Source: Vagococcus proximus (GTDB taxonomy: Bacteria; Bacillota; Bacilli; Lactobacillales; Vagococcaceae). Taken from it: a stretch of 64,000 nucleotides of DNA. The DNA lies in contig NZ_JAPDSH010000007.1 of assembly GCF_029143285.1 (NCBI RefSeq), positions 78,676-142,675 of the forward strand, written 5' to 3'. Made by a program: the position numbers and the translations under genes. Numbering within the stretch: the first letter of the stretch is position 1; each line of letters begins with the position of its first letter. A model generated the notes under the pieces. It saw only the letters and a list, made by a program, of their open reading frames with translations. It made no database searches and was not told the DNA's origin. This document shows positions 46,293-55,260 of this stretch, in pieces.

Positions 46293-47261
46293 ATGAAACT
46301 AGGCGTATTTACACCATTATTTAATAACTTATCTTTTGAAGAAATGATAGATAAAGTATCGGCTTCGGGGCTTAGCACCGTTGAAATTGGAACAGGTGGC
46401 TCCCCTGGAAATGCTCATTGTAATATTGACGAGCTTTTGGAAAGTGAGATAGCTAGAGAAGAGTATCAAACGAAATTAAGAGACAAAGGGCTAACAATTA
46501 GTGCCTTTAGTTGTCATCATAATACCATCTCTCCAGATCCTGAGGTAGCAAAGGAAGCGGATGAGTTACTACGAAAAACGATCAAGCTTGCGTCGTTAAT
46601 GTCAGTTCCTGTTGTGAATTGTTTTTCAGGTGTAAGTGGTGGGAATGAGACAGATACAGCAGTTAATTGGCCAGTTTTACCATGGCCGACTGAGTATAAT
46701 GACAGTTATGAATGGCAGTGGGAAAATCGATTGATTCCTTATTGGAAAGAAATTAACACCATAGCAGAAGACGCTAATGTCAAAATAGGAATCGAATTAC
46801 ACGGTGGTTTTCTGTGCCATACCCCGTATACAATGTTAAAACTACGTGAAGAAACAGGCCCGGCAATAGGTTGTAACTTAGACCCATCTCACTTGTGGTG
46901 GCAAGGAATTGATCCAGTAGGTGCTATTAAAATACTAGGTAAAGCAGGAGCGATTCACCATTTCCATGCTAAAGATACGTATTTGGACCAAGATAATATT
47001 AATATGTATGGTTTAACTGATATGCAGCCATACGGCAATGTTCAAACGAGAGCTTGGACATTTAGATCTGTAGGATGTGGGCATAGCTTGCAAGAATGGT
47101 CAGACATCATTAGTGCATTAAGAACCTATGGGTATGATTATGTTTTAAGTATTGAACATGAAGACCCAATAATGTCAATTGATGAGGGCTTTGGCAGAGC
47201 AGTAACCAATTTGAAGAGCATTATGATCAAGGACTTACCAGGCGATATGTGGTGGGCGTAA
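46293..47261 (+). CDS. TIM-barrel sugar isomerase/epimerase-like protein, long form (right operon)
   Basis: This 322-residue barrel opens MKLGVFTPLFNNLSFEEMID and has IGIELHGGF, CNLDPSHLWWQGID, HHFHAKDT and VLSIEHEDP at the expected metal-ligand positions. Its length and its DPSHLWWQGID motif remind me of barrel proteins found with 3-keto-glycoside and C-glycoside cleavage genes, but that is from memory and needs a search. AGAGGA precedes the ATG. Confidence 0.85.
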   Translation: MKLGVFTPLFNNLSFEEMIDKVSASGLSTVEIGTGGSPGNAHCNIDELLESEIAREEYQTKLRDKGLTISAFSCHHNTISPDPEVAKEADELLRKTIKLASLMSVPVVNCFSGVSGGNETDTAVNWPVLPWPTEYNDSYEWQWENRLIPYWKEINTIAEDANVKIGIELHGGFLCHTPYTMLKLREETGPAIGCNLDPSHLWWQGIDPVGAIKILGKAGAIHHFHAKDTYLDQDNINMYGLTDMQPYGNVQTRAWTFRSVGCGHSLQEWSDIISALRTYGYDYVLSIEHEDPIMSIDEGFGRAVTNLKSIMIKDLPGDMWWA

Positions 47262-47297
47262 GTTGTCACATTAGAACAATATTGGAGGGAATAATAG

Positions 47298-48347
47298 ATG
47301 AGTAAAATTAAATTTGCCGTGGTTGGTTTTGGAGGAATGGGTGGGCATCATGCCCGTCATTTAATTAGAGAAAATAATCATGTAGAGGTACATGGCATTT
47401 ATGATATTAAAGAAGAACGCCGTGAAGCTGGGCAGGAGGAAGACTTTAAAGTGTATCAGACACTTGAAGAAGTGCTATCTGACAAAGAAGTTGAAGCAGT
47501 TTTAATTGCAACGCCAAATGATTCACATAAAGAAATAGCGATTGAGTCACTTAAAGCAGGAAAGCATGTTGTTTGTGAGAAACCGGTAATGATGTCTGTA
47601 TCAGATTTTGATGATGTTGTAAAAGTATCAGAAGAGACGGGCAAAGTCTTTATGACACATCAAAATCGTCGTTGGGATTCTGATTTCTTAATCATCCGTG
47701 ATCTATATAATAAAGAAACAATTGGCGAATTATTCCAAATTGAATCACGTGTACACGGGGCTAATGGGATTCCAGGAGACTGGCGTCATCTGAAAGCACA
47801 CGGTGGTGGTATGTTACTAGACTGGGGCGTACATTTATTAGATCAACTCTTGTTCATGATCAAGAGTCCAATTAAGACCGTTTATTCAGATATGAGTTTT
47901 GTATTAGGCGATGACTGTGATGATGGATTTATGAGTTACATTATTTTTGAAAATGGTGTTCGTGCCCATATCGAAGTGGAGACGAGTAACTTTATAAAAT
48001 TACCACGTTGGTATGTTAAAGGATATAAAGGAACAGGGGTAATACATGACTGGGATTTATCAGGAGAATTAGTTTTACAAAGAGAAACAGATGTTAAACA
48101 TGAGCCAACACCTATTCAAGCAGGTCAAGGTTTAACAAAAACAATGGCGCCACCATCTGAAGAAATGACAGAACGCCGTTCTTTACCTGTAGTTGAAGCT
48201 GAATATGAGTCATACTATGATAATTTCTTTAATGTCGTGAGACAAGATGCTGAACCTGTAGTTAAAAATAGTGAAGTACGAGAAGTGCTAGTCTTAATTG
48301 AAAGAATTTTTGAATCGGCTGAGACAGGTAAGACGATTACTTATTAG
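47298..48347 (+). CDS. Gfo/Idh/MocA family oxidoreductase (right operon, last gene)
   Basis: The third such enzyme, 349 residues, opens KFAVVGFGGMGGHHARHLI. The EKP motif lies in HVVCEKPVMMS, and GGGMLLDWGVHLLDQLLFM marks the C-terminal sheet. An aspartate/tryptophan replaces the usual isoleucine-aspartate-isoleucine pattern (LLDWGVH), hinting at a different substrate. GGAGG precedes the ATG. It ends the right operon before a terminator. Confidence 0.9.
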   Translation: MSKIKFAVVGFGGMGGHHARHLIRENNHVEVHGIYDIKEERREAGQEEDFKVYQTLEEVLSDKEVEAVLIATPNDSHKEIAIESLKAGKHVVCEKPVMMSVSDFDDVVKVSEETGKVFMTHQNRRWDSDFLIIRDLYNKETIGELFQIESRVHGANGIPGDWRHLKAHGGGMLLDWGVHLLDQLLFMIKSPIKTVYSDMSFVLGDDCDDGFMSYIIFENGVRAHIEVETSNFIKLPRWYVKGYKGTGVIHDWDLSGELVLQRETDVKHEPTPIQAGQGLTKTMAPPSEEMTERRSLPVVEAEYESYYDNFFNVVRQDAEPVVKNSEVREVLVLIERIFESAETGKTITY

Positions 48348-48354
48348 TATAGAA

Positions 48355-48394
48355 AAGGGAACGTAATGTCTAACATTACGTTTCTTTTTTTTTT
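48355..48394 (+). terminator. Terminator at the end of the right sugar operon
   Basis: AACGTAATG and CATTACGTT arms with a 5-base loop are followed by a long T run. Confidence 0.9.
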
Positions 48395-48456
48395 AATTGT
48401 CATTTTCTGTACATTAGAAATTCATTAAAAAAAGAGAATTATTTTCAGAAAAAATA

Positions 48457-48465
48457 TGCTATAAT
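48457..48465 (+). promoter_or_regulatory. Extended -10 promoter of the permease gene
   Basis: TGCTATAAT, identical to the glyA element, lies 49 bases before the permease start. No clear -35 box is seen. Confidence 0.5.
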
Positions 48466-48514
48466 CAATCATTATAAGTTTTGCCACTATATTTTTGACA
48501 AAAGGATGATGCGC

Positions 48515-49870
48515 ATGGAAAAAAAAGAGCAACAATTTGGTTTAATGACCGCCATAACAATGATTGTTGGAATTTGTATTGGGTCGGGTATTTTCTTTAA
48601 AGGAGACGACATCCTCCGATTTACGGGTGGCAGTGTTCCATTAGGAATTTTAGTATTATGTATTGGAGCATTCAGTATTATTTTTGGAAGTATTAGTCTA
48701 ACAGAGCTATCAGTAAGAACTGAAAAAAGTGGTGGTGTCGTTGGCTATTTTGAAGAGTTTATTTCAACTGAGATGGCCAGTGCATTTGGCTGGTTCCAGA
48801 TGTTATTATATTATCCAACTATTAATGTTGTCGTAGCATGGGCAGCAGGAATTTATACCCTAATGGTATTAGGAATTGAAGGAAGTTTAGAATTACAAAT
48901 TTTAATAGGATTAGGGTATTTACTCTTCTTTTATTTTTTAAATTATGTATCAAACCGCTTAGGTGGTTATTTTCAAATTATTTCAACATACGTTAAGCTG
49001 GTTCCGTTAATTGGAATTGCCCTGATCGGATTATTTTGGACAAAAGATACACCAGAAATTCCAGCGACAATGACAAAAGTACCCTTAACAAACGTTGGGA
49101 TGGGATGGCTTGCAGCACTTGCACCAGTCGCTTTTTCTTATGATGGGTGGTCAGTTGCTACAAGTATTACGAATGAAGTGAAGAATCCTAAGAAAACAAT
49201 GCCATTAGCCTTAACAATAGGCCCGCTAATTGTTTTAGTTGTTTACTTATCTTACTTTATCGGTTTAACTGGGATTTTAGGACCAGAATATGTATTAGCA
49301 GCCGGAGATCAAGCTATTTATAGCATTGGTCAATTATTATTTGGGGCTCATGGTGGAACGATTATAACATTGTTTGTTGTGATTTCTGTACTAGGTGTGA
49401 CAAATGGTTTGGCAATGGGGAATTTAAGAATGCCTCATGCTCTTGCAAGTAAACAAATGATGCCGAATGCGGATAAGATTTTAGGAACAAATAAATTAAA
49501 AACGATGACACCACGCTCGTTCAGATTGTCATTAGGCTGTGCCCTTTTTTGGATGTTGATGCATTATTTAACTCAAAAGATGGGAATTATGGCAGGAGGC
49601 GACATAAGTGAAATCGCGATTGTCTTTAGTTACATTTGCTACCCCATTTTATATGTAAAAATTATTAAGATGAAATTAAGTGGTGAGATTAAGAGTACCT
49701 TTAAAGGATTAATCGCTCCAGTTTTAGGTATTCTTGGTAGTGCGATTATTGTTGTAGGTGGAATTGTATCTAACCCAGTTTACGTTTCAATTTTCATTGT
49801 GATTTGTTTCTTAGTGTGTGCTTATGGGTATTACTATTATGCAACAACAAAAAAACGTTCTCTTTCATAA
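48515..49870 (+). CDS. APC superfamily amino acid permease
   Basis: This 451-residue protein has about 12 membrane segments and the family opening MTAITMIVGICIGSGIFFKGD, where unwound helix 1 binds the amino acid. PVAFSYDGWSVATSITNEVKNP is the conserved helix 6 region. It resembles SteT/LAT-type exchangers. ATG 48515 is preferred because AAAGGA precedes it. It has its own promoter, so membership in the sugar cluster is doubtful. The stop codon lies in the loop of the following terminator. Confidence 0.88.
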   Translation: MEKKEQQFGLMTAITMIVGICIGSGIFFKGDDILRFTGGSVPLGILVLCIGAFSIIFGSISLTELSVRTEKSGGVVGYFEEFISTEMASAFGWFQMLLYYPTINVVVAWAAGIYTLMVLGIEGSLELQILIGLGYLLFFYFLNYVSNRLGGYFQIISTYVKLVPLIGIALIGLFWTKDTPEIPATMTKVPLTNVGMGWLAALAPVAFSYDGWSVATSITNEVKNPKKTMPLALTIGPLIVLVVYLSYFIGLTGILGPEYVLAAGDQAIYSIGQLLFGAHGGTIITLFVVISVLGVTNGLAMGNLRMPHALASKQMMPNADKILGTNKLKTMTPRSFRLSLGCALFWMLMHYLTQKMGIMAGGDISEIAIVFSYICYPILYVKIIKMKLSGEIKSTFKGLIAPVLGILGSAIIVVGGIVSNPVYVSIFIVICFLVCAYGYYYYATTKKRSLS

Positions 49871-49883
49871 GAGAACGTTTTTT
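49850..49883. terminator. Bidirectional terminator between the permease and MBL genes
   Basis: AAAAACGTTCTCTT and AAGAGAACGTTTTT arms with a 4-base loop. The permease stop codon is in the loop. Confidence 0.9.
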
Positions 49884-49885
49884 AT

Positions 49886-50521
49886 TTAATTAAAAAATGG
49901 ATTTGTAGCTTTTTCATGACCGATTGTTGTAGACGGACCGTGTCCTGGATAAGCTTTGTAGTGATCAGGTAATGTGAATAAGTGAGTACGGATGCTTGTT
50001 AACAATTGATCCATATTACCTGTATGTAAGTCAGAGCGACCAATACTACCAGCAAATAGAGCATCTCCTGTTACAACAAATTCAGATTCAGGGAAGATGA
50101 AACTAACACTTCCAATAGAGTGACCTGGTGTTGGGACAACTTTAAATGTCATACCGCCAAGAGTGTAATCTTTCATTTCGAATTCATGCTCAGCAGGGGT
50201 TAAGATAAGATCTGGCATATCGTTGTGGCGTAACATACCAGATAAGTTAAGCATAGGATCACTTAACCATGCTTGTTCTAGCGGGCTAACGTAAACAGGA
50301 ATGTTATAGACGTTACGAATCTCTTCAACGGCTCCAATGTGATCGTAATGTGTATGTGTTAGTAAAATCGCAACAGGTTTGCGTCCTAATTCAGTCACGA
50401 TAGCTTGAATTTTATCTCCATCGTTTCCAGGGTCGACGATAAGCATAGACTCGTCGTTATAAATAAAATAACAATTTTCTTCTGGCGCACCAGAGGTAAC
50501 AAATGATTTAATCTCAATCAT
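49886..50521 (-). CDS. MBL-fold metallohydrolase, YqgX/glyoxalase II-like
   Basis: This 211-residue hydrolase has the zinc motif HTHYDH and further ligands in PGHSIGS, VTGDALF and YPGHGPST. It belongs to the hydroxyacylglutathione hydrolase-like group. Thioester substrates are likely but not certain. GAGAGG precedes the start on the minus strand. It is a single gene. Confidence 0.9.
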   Translation of the reverse strand: MIEIKSFVTSGAPEENCYFIYNDESMLIVDPGNDGDKIQAIVTELGRKPVAILLTHTHYDHIGAVEEIRNVYNIPVYVSPLEQAWLSDPMLNLSGMLRHNDMPDLILTPAEHEFEMKDYTLGGMTFKVVPTPGHSIGSVSFIFPESEFVVTGDALFAGSIGRSDLHTGNMDQLLTSIRTHLFTLPDHYKAYPGHGPSTTIGHEKATNPFFN

Positions 50522-50592
50522 GGTAAAACTCCTCTCAAAATAAGTTCACTATAAGTATACTCAATTAAGAAGCATCTGACAAAAAATAGTGT

Positions 50593-51348
50593 TTAACCTT
50601 GTGTATAGAACGCAATAGTATCCACTAAAAATTTTGTCGCACCTATTCCGCATCGTGAGTCATAGTAGTCGGTAAATTCAGGTGTCATAAGATACATTTG
50701 ACCAAGTCCGTGGTGTTTGGCTTTAGAATAATCACCCCAGCTTAGTGTTAGCCATTTTTTGTGAAGGGTGTAGATTATTTCGGTTTCTGCAGAGGGGATA
50801 GACAGTTTTAAATGGTGAGTTAATTTTCCAAGTAAGTCTTGCTCAAGAGCCATCCAGTTCTCGTAATCGTCTTGTGTTCGATTTTTAAAAATCGAATTTG
50901 CTTGTTCAACAGCTTCCGTGCCGTATTTTTGACGGATTTCTTCGCCATAAGTTGATTCATTATGTTGCAAATGTGAGTCTTTAAAGTGTTGAAATTTTTC
51001 TTCATTCGTCATAGGTAAGTCTCCTTTTTTTGAAGCAATTGTTTGGTCTAGTGTTGCAATGAGATGGGTTAAACGATTTCGTTTTTCTACAAGTGCTAGC
51101 CGTTGTTGTTCTAGTAATGTCACTTGATTGGTTTCTTTTTCAAGCATGTTTTTTATTTGTTCTAATGAAAAATCTAATTCACGGTAAAATAAAATAGTTT
51201 GCAAGCGGTCAACCTCTTTTTGGGTATAAATTCGGTATCCCGAGTCATTAATAAAAGAAGGGTTTAATAAGTCTAGTTCGTCATAATGTCTGAGTGTTCG
51301 TGAGGTTACGCCTCCTAATGTTGCTAATTGTTTAATAGTGAAAGTCAT
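50593..51348 (-). CDS. MerR family regulator with TipAS-type effector domain
   Basis: The N-terminal MerR helix-turn-helix (about residues 1-70: TIKQLATLGGVTSRTLRHYDELDLL, split here as motif text) is followed by a coiled-coil dimerisation helix and a TipAS-like domain (about 115-250) that in relatives binds peptide antibiotics. ATG 51348 is chosen because AAAGGATG lies just upstream and the earlier GTG would overlap it. No obvious target gene is next to it; autoregulation is common in this family. Confidence 0.88.
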   Translation of the reverse strand: MTFTIKQLATLGGVTSRTLRHYDELDLLNPSFINDSGYRIYTQKEVDRLQTILFYRELDFSLEQIKNMLEKETNQVTLLEQQRLALVEKRNRLTHLIATLDQTIASKKGDLPMTNEEKFQHFKDSHLQHNESTYGEEIRQKYGTEAVEQANSIFKNRTQDDYENWMALEQDLLGKLTHHLKLSIPSAETEIIYTLHKKWLTLSWGDYSKAKHHGLGQMYLMTPEFTDYYDSRCGIGATKFLVDTIAFYTQG

Positions 51349-51482
51349 TGGCGCCACATCCTTTCTAACCTTAGTATAAAGGGTGACGTTAGGTGAAGGT
51401 CAAGCTAAAAAGGATATTATTTCTCATATTAAATAAAAGAGGGTAAACTGTAACTAGGACATCAAGTGGAGGAGATGAGCAG

Positions 51483-52088
51483 ATGAAAAAGAATAAAAAA
51501 ATAACGCTAGGATTATTAATTATGGTGATATCGGTTGTAACGTTAAGTGGGTGTCAGAATGTTAGAATGTGGTGGAAAGATTTTGAACAAAGTTTTAAAG
51601 GATTAGATATGACAATTAGAACATTTGATGATGATAGTCAAATTATAGATAAAATTTCGGGTAAATCTGTGATGATAGAACGGGATCGTGAATTTGATTC
51701 AGATGAAGAAAGTGCGGATTCATCGGTTTTACGTGTTAGCGTGGGGAGGCATGAATTACATCATGTAGGCTCATCGATGATTGTAGCTGAAAAAGGGCTG
51801 AATGATGTCTTTGTTGATTATGCACAAAAGCACGATTTGAAAAATATGGATCGTTCTGTTCCAATTGTGAATAAAATGGTTGATGAGTTTAAAAATTCAT
51901 TTACAGGTAAAAAGAAAGTCGTTTTAATTAGAAGTCAGTTAGGGTACCCGTTAGCAACTTATGCAGGGAATAAAGTTTCAATTTATCAAACAGACGTACC
52001 TAAAAGTACAGGTATTATGATTGATAATCATTACTTATTTATTTACCGTTGTGATTATACTATTTATGATACTGAATTGTTAGAATAA
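51483..52088 (+). CDS. Putative lipoprotein, DUF5052-like
   Basis: The signal peptide ends with lipobox TLSGC, giving a lipidated cysteine at about residue 23. The mature start QNVRMWWKDFEQSFKGLD and the body with GKSVMIERD fit a small family of Listeria/Enterococcus lipoproteins I associate with DUF5052. Function unknown. GGAGGAGATGAG precedes the ATG. It is 24 bases upstream of the TSUP gene and likely co-transcribed with it. Confidence 0.75.
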   Translation: MKKNKKITLGLLIMVISVVTLSGCQNVRMWWKDFEQSFKGLDMTIRTFDDDSQIIDKISGKSVMIERDREFDSDEESADSSVLRVSVGRHELHHVGSSMIVAEKGLNDVFVDYAQKHDLKNMDRSVPIVNKMVDEFKNSFTGKKKVVLIRSQLGYPLATYAGNKVSIYQTDVPKSTGIMIDNHYLFIYRCDYTIYDTELLE

Positions 52089-52112
52089 ACATGGAGGATA
52101 AGAGGTGACTGT

Positions 52113-52895
52113 ATGTCAGTTTATGTTATTTATTTTTTTATAATTGTTTTAGCGAATACCGTAGGCGCTATATCTGGAATGGGCGGCGGGGTCATCATTA
52201 AACCAGTAATGGATGCCTTTGCTTTTCATCCACTGGCAGCCATCACCTTTTATTCATGTGTGGCTGTTTTTACAATGTCGATTGCATCTACTTACAAACA
52301 ATTAAAAAATGGGTTTAAAATAGAGTGGTCAAAAGCTATTTCAATTTCGATAGGTTCGGTTTTTGGTGGTGTATTAGGAAATAAGTTGTTCACCTCTTTG
52401 TTAACATATTTTGGTGACCAGAAAGAAGTCCAACTTTTACAAATCGTTTTAACCGTGTTATCTCTTATTTTAGTGTTAGTTTATACTTTAAAAAGTACCA
52501 AAACCAATAACATCACAAGTTTAGTTGCTTACTTTGCTATTGGGTTATTTCTAGGTGGTTTTTCGACGTTATTAGGAATAGGTGGGGGTCCAATTAACGT
52601 GTCATTACTGATTTTTTGTTTCAGTTTAACTATGAAAGAGGCCACGATTTATTCTATTGTAACCATCTTCTTTTCTCAGTTGGCTAAGTTAGTGGAGATT
52701 GGAACGAGTACAGGTTATAGCGCCTTTGATTTAACACTTTTATTTGCTATTATTCCGGCAGCAATTATAGGGGGCTATCTAGGAGGGTACTTTAGTGGGA
52801 AAGTATCAGATGAAAAAGTCTCAAAAATATTTGTTGCTGTCGTAGTCCTAGTTATTGTTATTAACGTAGTTAACGGTGTGATGTTGATAGTGTAA
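52113..52895 (+). CDS. TSUP family (TauE/SafE) membrane transporter
   Basis: This 260-residue protein has about eight membrane segments in two related halves, with the repeat motif GAISGMGGGVIIKPVMDAF in the first half and FSTLLGIGGGPINVSLLIF in the second. The family exports sulfite, sulfoacetate or other organosulfur anions, so the substrate is unresolved. GGAGGATAAGAGGTG precedes the ATG. Confidence 0.88.
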   Translation: MSVYVIYFFIIVLANTVGAISGMGGGVIIKPVMDAFAFHPLAAITFYSCVAVFTMSIASTYKQLKNGFKIEWSKAISISIGSVFGGVLGNKLFTSLLTYFGDQKEVQLLQIVLTVLSLILVLVYTLKSTKTNNITSLVAYFAIGLFLGGFSTLLGIGGGPINVSLLIFCFSLTMKEATIYSIVTIFFSQLAKLVEIGTSTGYSAFDLTLLFAIIPAAIIGGYLGGYFSGKVSDEKVSKIFVAVVVLVIVINVVNGVMLIV

Positions 52896-52926
52896 AAAAG
52901 CCAGAGCATTTGCTCTGGCTTTTTTA
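52894..52926. terminator. Bidirectional terminator between TSUP and queG
   Basis: AAAAAAGCCAGAGCA and TGCTCTGGCTTTTTT perfect arms with a 2-base centre, serving convergent genes. Confidence 0.92.
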
Positions 52927-54075
52927 CTAGCTATTTAATTTTTCTAAAACATAGTTAAGTTCAATTAAAACTTCTGGCTCAGTTTCTTTTTCTTTAAAAT
53001 CGGTTAAAAAAGTAATCAACTCACTAGGATCTTTGGGTGCTAATTCTCCAGAAGCCCAAACGGCGGTTCCTCTAATAACCGGTCTAGGGTCTTTTTCGAT
53101 GAGTTCTAAGAGATGTGGTAAGGCAGATTTTTGTCGCGCATTGGCTAATGCGATAATGGCATTTCGTTGAATCGGTTTCTTACCACGCCATGACCCTGCA
53201 AGGGGACCAAAAGTTTCTTTGAAGTCTCGATTAGAGATCGTTAAAAGAGGGACGAGCAGAGGGTTGACAATATCTGGATCGGGTTCCATCTCGTCGTGTA
53301 AGTGGAAATCTTTTCCTTTATTATAAGGGCAAACTTGTTGGCAGATATCACAGCCATATATAATAGTTCTTATTTTAGAACGATACTCTAAAGGCATCAT
53401 ATCTTTAGTTTGAGTTTGATAAGAGAGACACTTTTTACCATTCATGCGACCATCGCCTAGTAAAGCTGTTGTTGGGCAGAGCTCGATGCATTTTGTACAG
53501 TCCCCACATTTTGATTCGATAGGTGTGTCGGGTTCAAAGGGAATATTCGTAATGATTTCACCTAAGTAAACATAAGAGCCGTATTCTTCGGTGATGAGTA
53601 AGCCATTTTTCCCGATAAAACCAAGGCCGGCGCGTTGGGCTACTGCAACATCAATTAATTCGCCAGTATCTACCATAGGTTTAAAGGTGATCTCATCATT
53701 AGTTGTTGCTTTCTCTTGAATAACTTCAATAAGTTTGTTTAAGCGGTCTTTTAAAATATCGTGATAATCCGTTCCCCATGAGGCTCGTGCAAAACTTCCT
53801 CTTCGTTCTCCAGGAACTGATGTCGATTTTTTTGTAAGTTTAGTAGGGTAAGCAAGTGCAATCGAAATAATCGAACGGGGAGTATCGAAGATTAAATCAA
53901 GGTTAAGGCGTTCATCTATATTAGGATGTTCAAACCCAGTCGTGTGTCCCGCTGCTTTTTGTTCTTCTAAACTTTCTTTTAAATGTGTAAAAGGTTCAGC
54001 TGTCGCAAAGCCTATTTTATCAATACCAATATCCTTACTGGCTTGGATAATATCGTTTTTTAATTGGGTATACAT
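52927..54075 (-). CDS. queG: Epoxyqueuosine reductase
   Basis: QueG carries out the last step of queuosine synthesis in tRNA, reducing epoxyqueuosine with cobalamin and two 4Fe-4S clusters. The cluster motifs are [12 protein letters not shown] and CDICQQVCP. The catalytic region includes [21 protein letters not shown]-terminal HEAT-like repeat (about residues 295-375) is present, as in the longer Firmicutes form. Length is 382 residues. No other queuosine genes are adjacent. Confidence 0.93.
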   Translation of the reverse strand: MYTQLKNDIIQASKDIGIDKIGFATAEPFTHLKESLEEQKAAGHTTGFEHPNIDERLNLDLIFDTPRSIISIALAYPTKLTKKSTSVPGERRGSFARASWGTDYHDILKDRLNKLIEVIQEKATTNDEITFKPMVDTGELIDVAVAQRAGLGFIGKNGLLITEEYGSYVYLGEIITNIPFEPDTPIESKCGDCTKCIELCPTTALLGDGRMNGKKCLSYQTQTKDMMPLEYRSKIRTIIYGCDICQQVCPYNKGKDFHLHDEMEPDPDIVNPLLVPLLTISNRDFKETFGPLAGSWRGKKPIQRNAIIALANARQKSALPHLLELIEKDPRPVIRGTAVWASGELAPKDPSELITFLTDFKEKETEPEVLIELNYVLEKLNS

Positions 54076-54187
54076 GTTCCCACCTCATTTATTTTCAGTA
54101 AGATGATAGTAGCAATGAATACGGTGAGATGCAAGCTAAAAAACAGTTTAAATCAGTCGTGTTAAAACCTCAGACTAGAGACCGATT

Positions 54188-54215
54188 TTGAAAACAACTG
54201 ATAGTGTGTTACAAT
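54188..54215 (+). promoter_or_regulatory. SigA-type promoter of the intergenic RNA/mgtC unit
   Basis: TTGAAA and TACAAT are separated by 16 bases. The predicted transcript start is near 54222, more than 300 bases before the mgtC start codon. Confidence 0.6.
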
Positions 54216-54219
54216 ACGT

Positions 54220-54440
54220 ATGTATTAAAAATAAGTATGAAGCATTAACGCAATTGATTTTTAGGAAGTTTATTCACACTGGCGCAGCTAGAGGGCTGCA
54301 AGGATGCAACAGATGGTAGGGGTTGTGTCGTTTAAATGAGAAACAATAGAGCTGTTTAATTCAACTAGTTTATGGAACAAAACCTTATAAATATTTATTT
54401 TTAGTTAGAAAGCCACCCAGGGGTACATTGGGTGGCTTTC
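54220..54440 (+). ncRNA. Candidate structured leader RNA or sRNA upstream of mgtC
   Basis: This stretch lies in the 459-base gap between queG and mgtC. Visible structure: GCAGC-TAGAGG-GCTGC hairpin, a GCAAC...GTTGT pairing around AGATGGTAGGG, and possible outer pairing TTTATTCACAC with GTGTCGTTTAAA. It ends with GAAAGCCACCCA and TGGGTGGCTTTC (54408-54440), a strong hairpin with a weak T tract (GTCAATTTTA). I do not recognise it as an M-box, yybP-ykoY, T-box, cobalamin or other known riboswitch. It has no convincing coding frame. Confidence 0.5.
54408..54440 (+). terminator. GC-rich hairpin before mgtC (terminator or attenuator)
   Basis: Perfect 12-bp arms GAAAGCCACCCA and TGGGTGGCTTTC with a 9-base loop. 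The following T tract is short, so it may be a conditional terminator. Confidence 0.65.
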
Positions 54441-54534
54441 GTCAATTTTACGGGTAAACATCGAATTACTAGGTGTATTAAAAAAGGCATGATAAAATAA
54501 AAGTAACAAGAAAGCAGTGAGGGGGAGCGGTGAG

Positions 54535-55230
54535 ATGGAGCCAATCGAAATCATTCAACGTTTGTTACTAGCAATAGCTATGGCAGGAGCCATTGGGTTT
54601 GACAGGGAGTTTAAAAATCGTCCTGCAGGTATGCGGACACATATTTTAGTTTGCGTAGGGGCGACATTAATAGCTTTGATTCAAGAACAATTATCCGCCA
54701 ATTCGATTCAGTTTGCGATAGATAATCCAGATTTGATGAGTATTATCAAGGTTGATCCAGCTAGATTGGTGGCACAAGTTGTTAGTGGTATTGGTTTTTT
54801 AGGTGCAGGAACGATTATTGTGACCAAACGTTCCGTTTTAGGGCTGACAACTGCAGCTTCGCTTTGGGCAGTTGCTTGTTTAGGGATTGCTGCAGGACTT
54901 GGATTATACCCAATCGCTATCGCAGGATTTATTACTATTCAAATGACCTTATCATTATTGAATAAAATTTTAGTTGTAGTGCCAATGAAAAAGCTAGAAA
55001 TTAAGTACATTCACCGAATCGAGGCAAAAGAATTTATCTCAGAATATTTTATGTTTAATGAAATTAAGGTAAGGGATGTTAACTTTGATGTGGAAAACTC
55101 AGAAGATGGTCGTAAGATTTACACAAATGTTTACACAATCGAGTTACCTCGTGGGAAAAACTACGCAGACTTGATTGAGGATTTGTCTCTCAATCCAAAT
55201 GTTATGAAAGTTAGACTAGTTGATTTATAG
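54535..55230 (+). CDS. mgtC: MgtC/SapB family membrane protein
   Basis: This 231-residue protein has about five membrane segments with the family motif IGFDREFKNRPAGMRTHILV near the N-terminus and SGIGFLGAGTIIV. A C-terminal cytoplasmic domain (about residues 150-231) follows. MgtC proteins influence Mg2+ homeostasis and ATP synthase or phosphate balance in other bacteria. ATG 54535 is chosen because GGGGGAGCGGTGAG lies directly before it. A structured leader upstream suggests RNA-level control. Confidence 0.9.
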   Translation: MEPIEIIQRLLLAIAMAGAIGFDREFKNRPAGMRTHILVCVGATLIALIQEQLSANSIQFAIDNPDLMSIIKVDPARLVAQVVSGIGFLGAGTIIVTKRSVLGLTTAASLWAVACLGIAAGLGLYPIAIAGFITIQMTLSLLNKILVVVPMKKLEIKYIHRIEAKEFISEYFMFNEIKVRDVNFDVENSEDGRKIYTNVYTIELPRGKNYADLIEDLSLNPNVMKVRLVDL

Positions 55231-55260
55231 TTAAAGGGAACGAAAGCAGAGGGTGATACA

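Noticed and set aside
38851..48347. Standard myo-inositol (iol) catabolic operon
   Set aside because: iolB, iolC, iolD, iolA and an inositol transporter are all missing, and IolR is replaced by AraC regulators.
54220..54440. Possible M-box, yybP-ykoY, T-box, cobalamin or preQ1 riboswitch
   Set aside because: None of the conserved core sequences of these classes is visible; queG next door suggested preQ1, but the pseudoknot signature is absent. It is therefore reported as uncharacterised.
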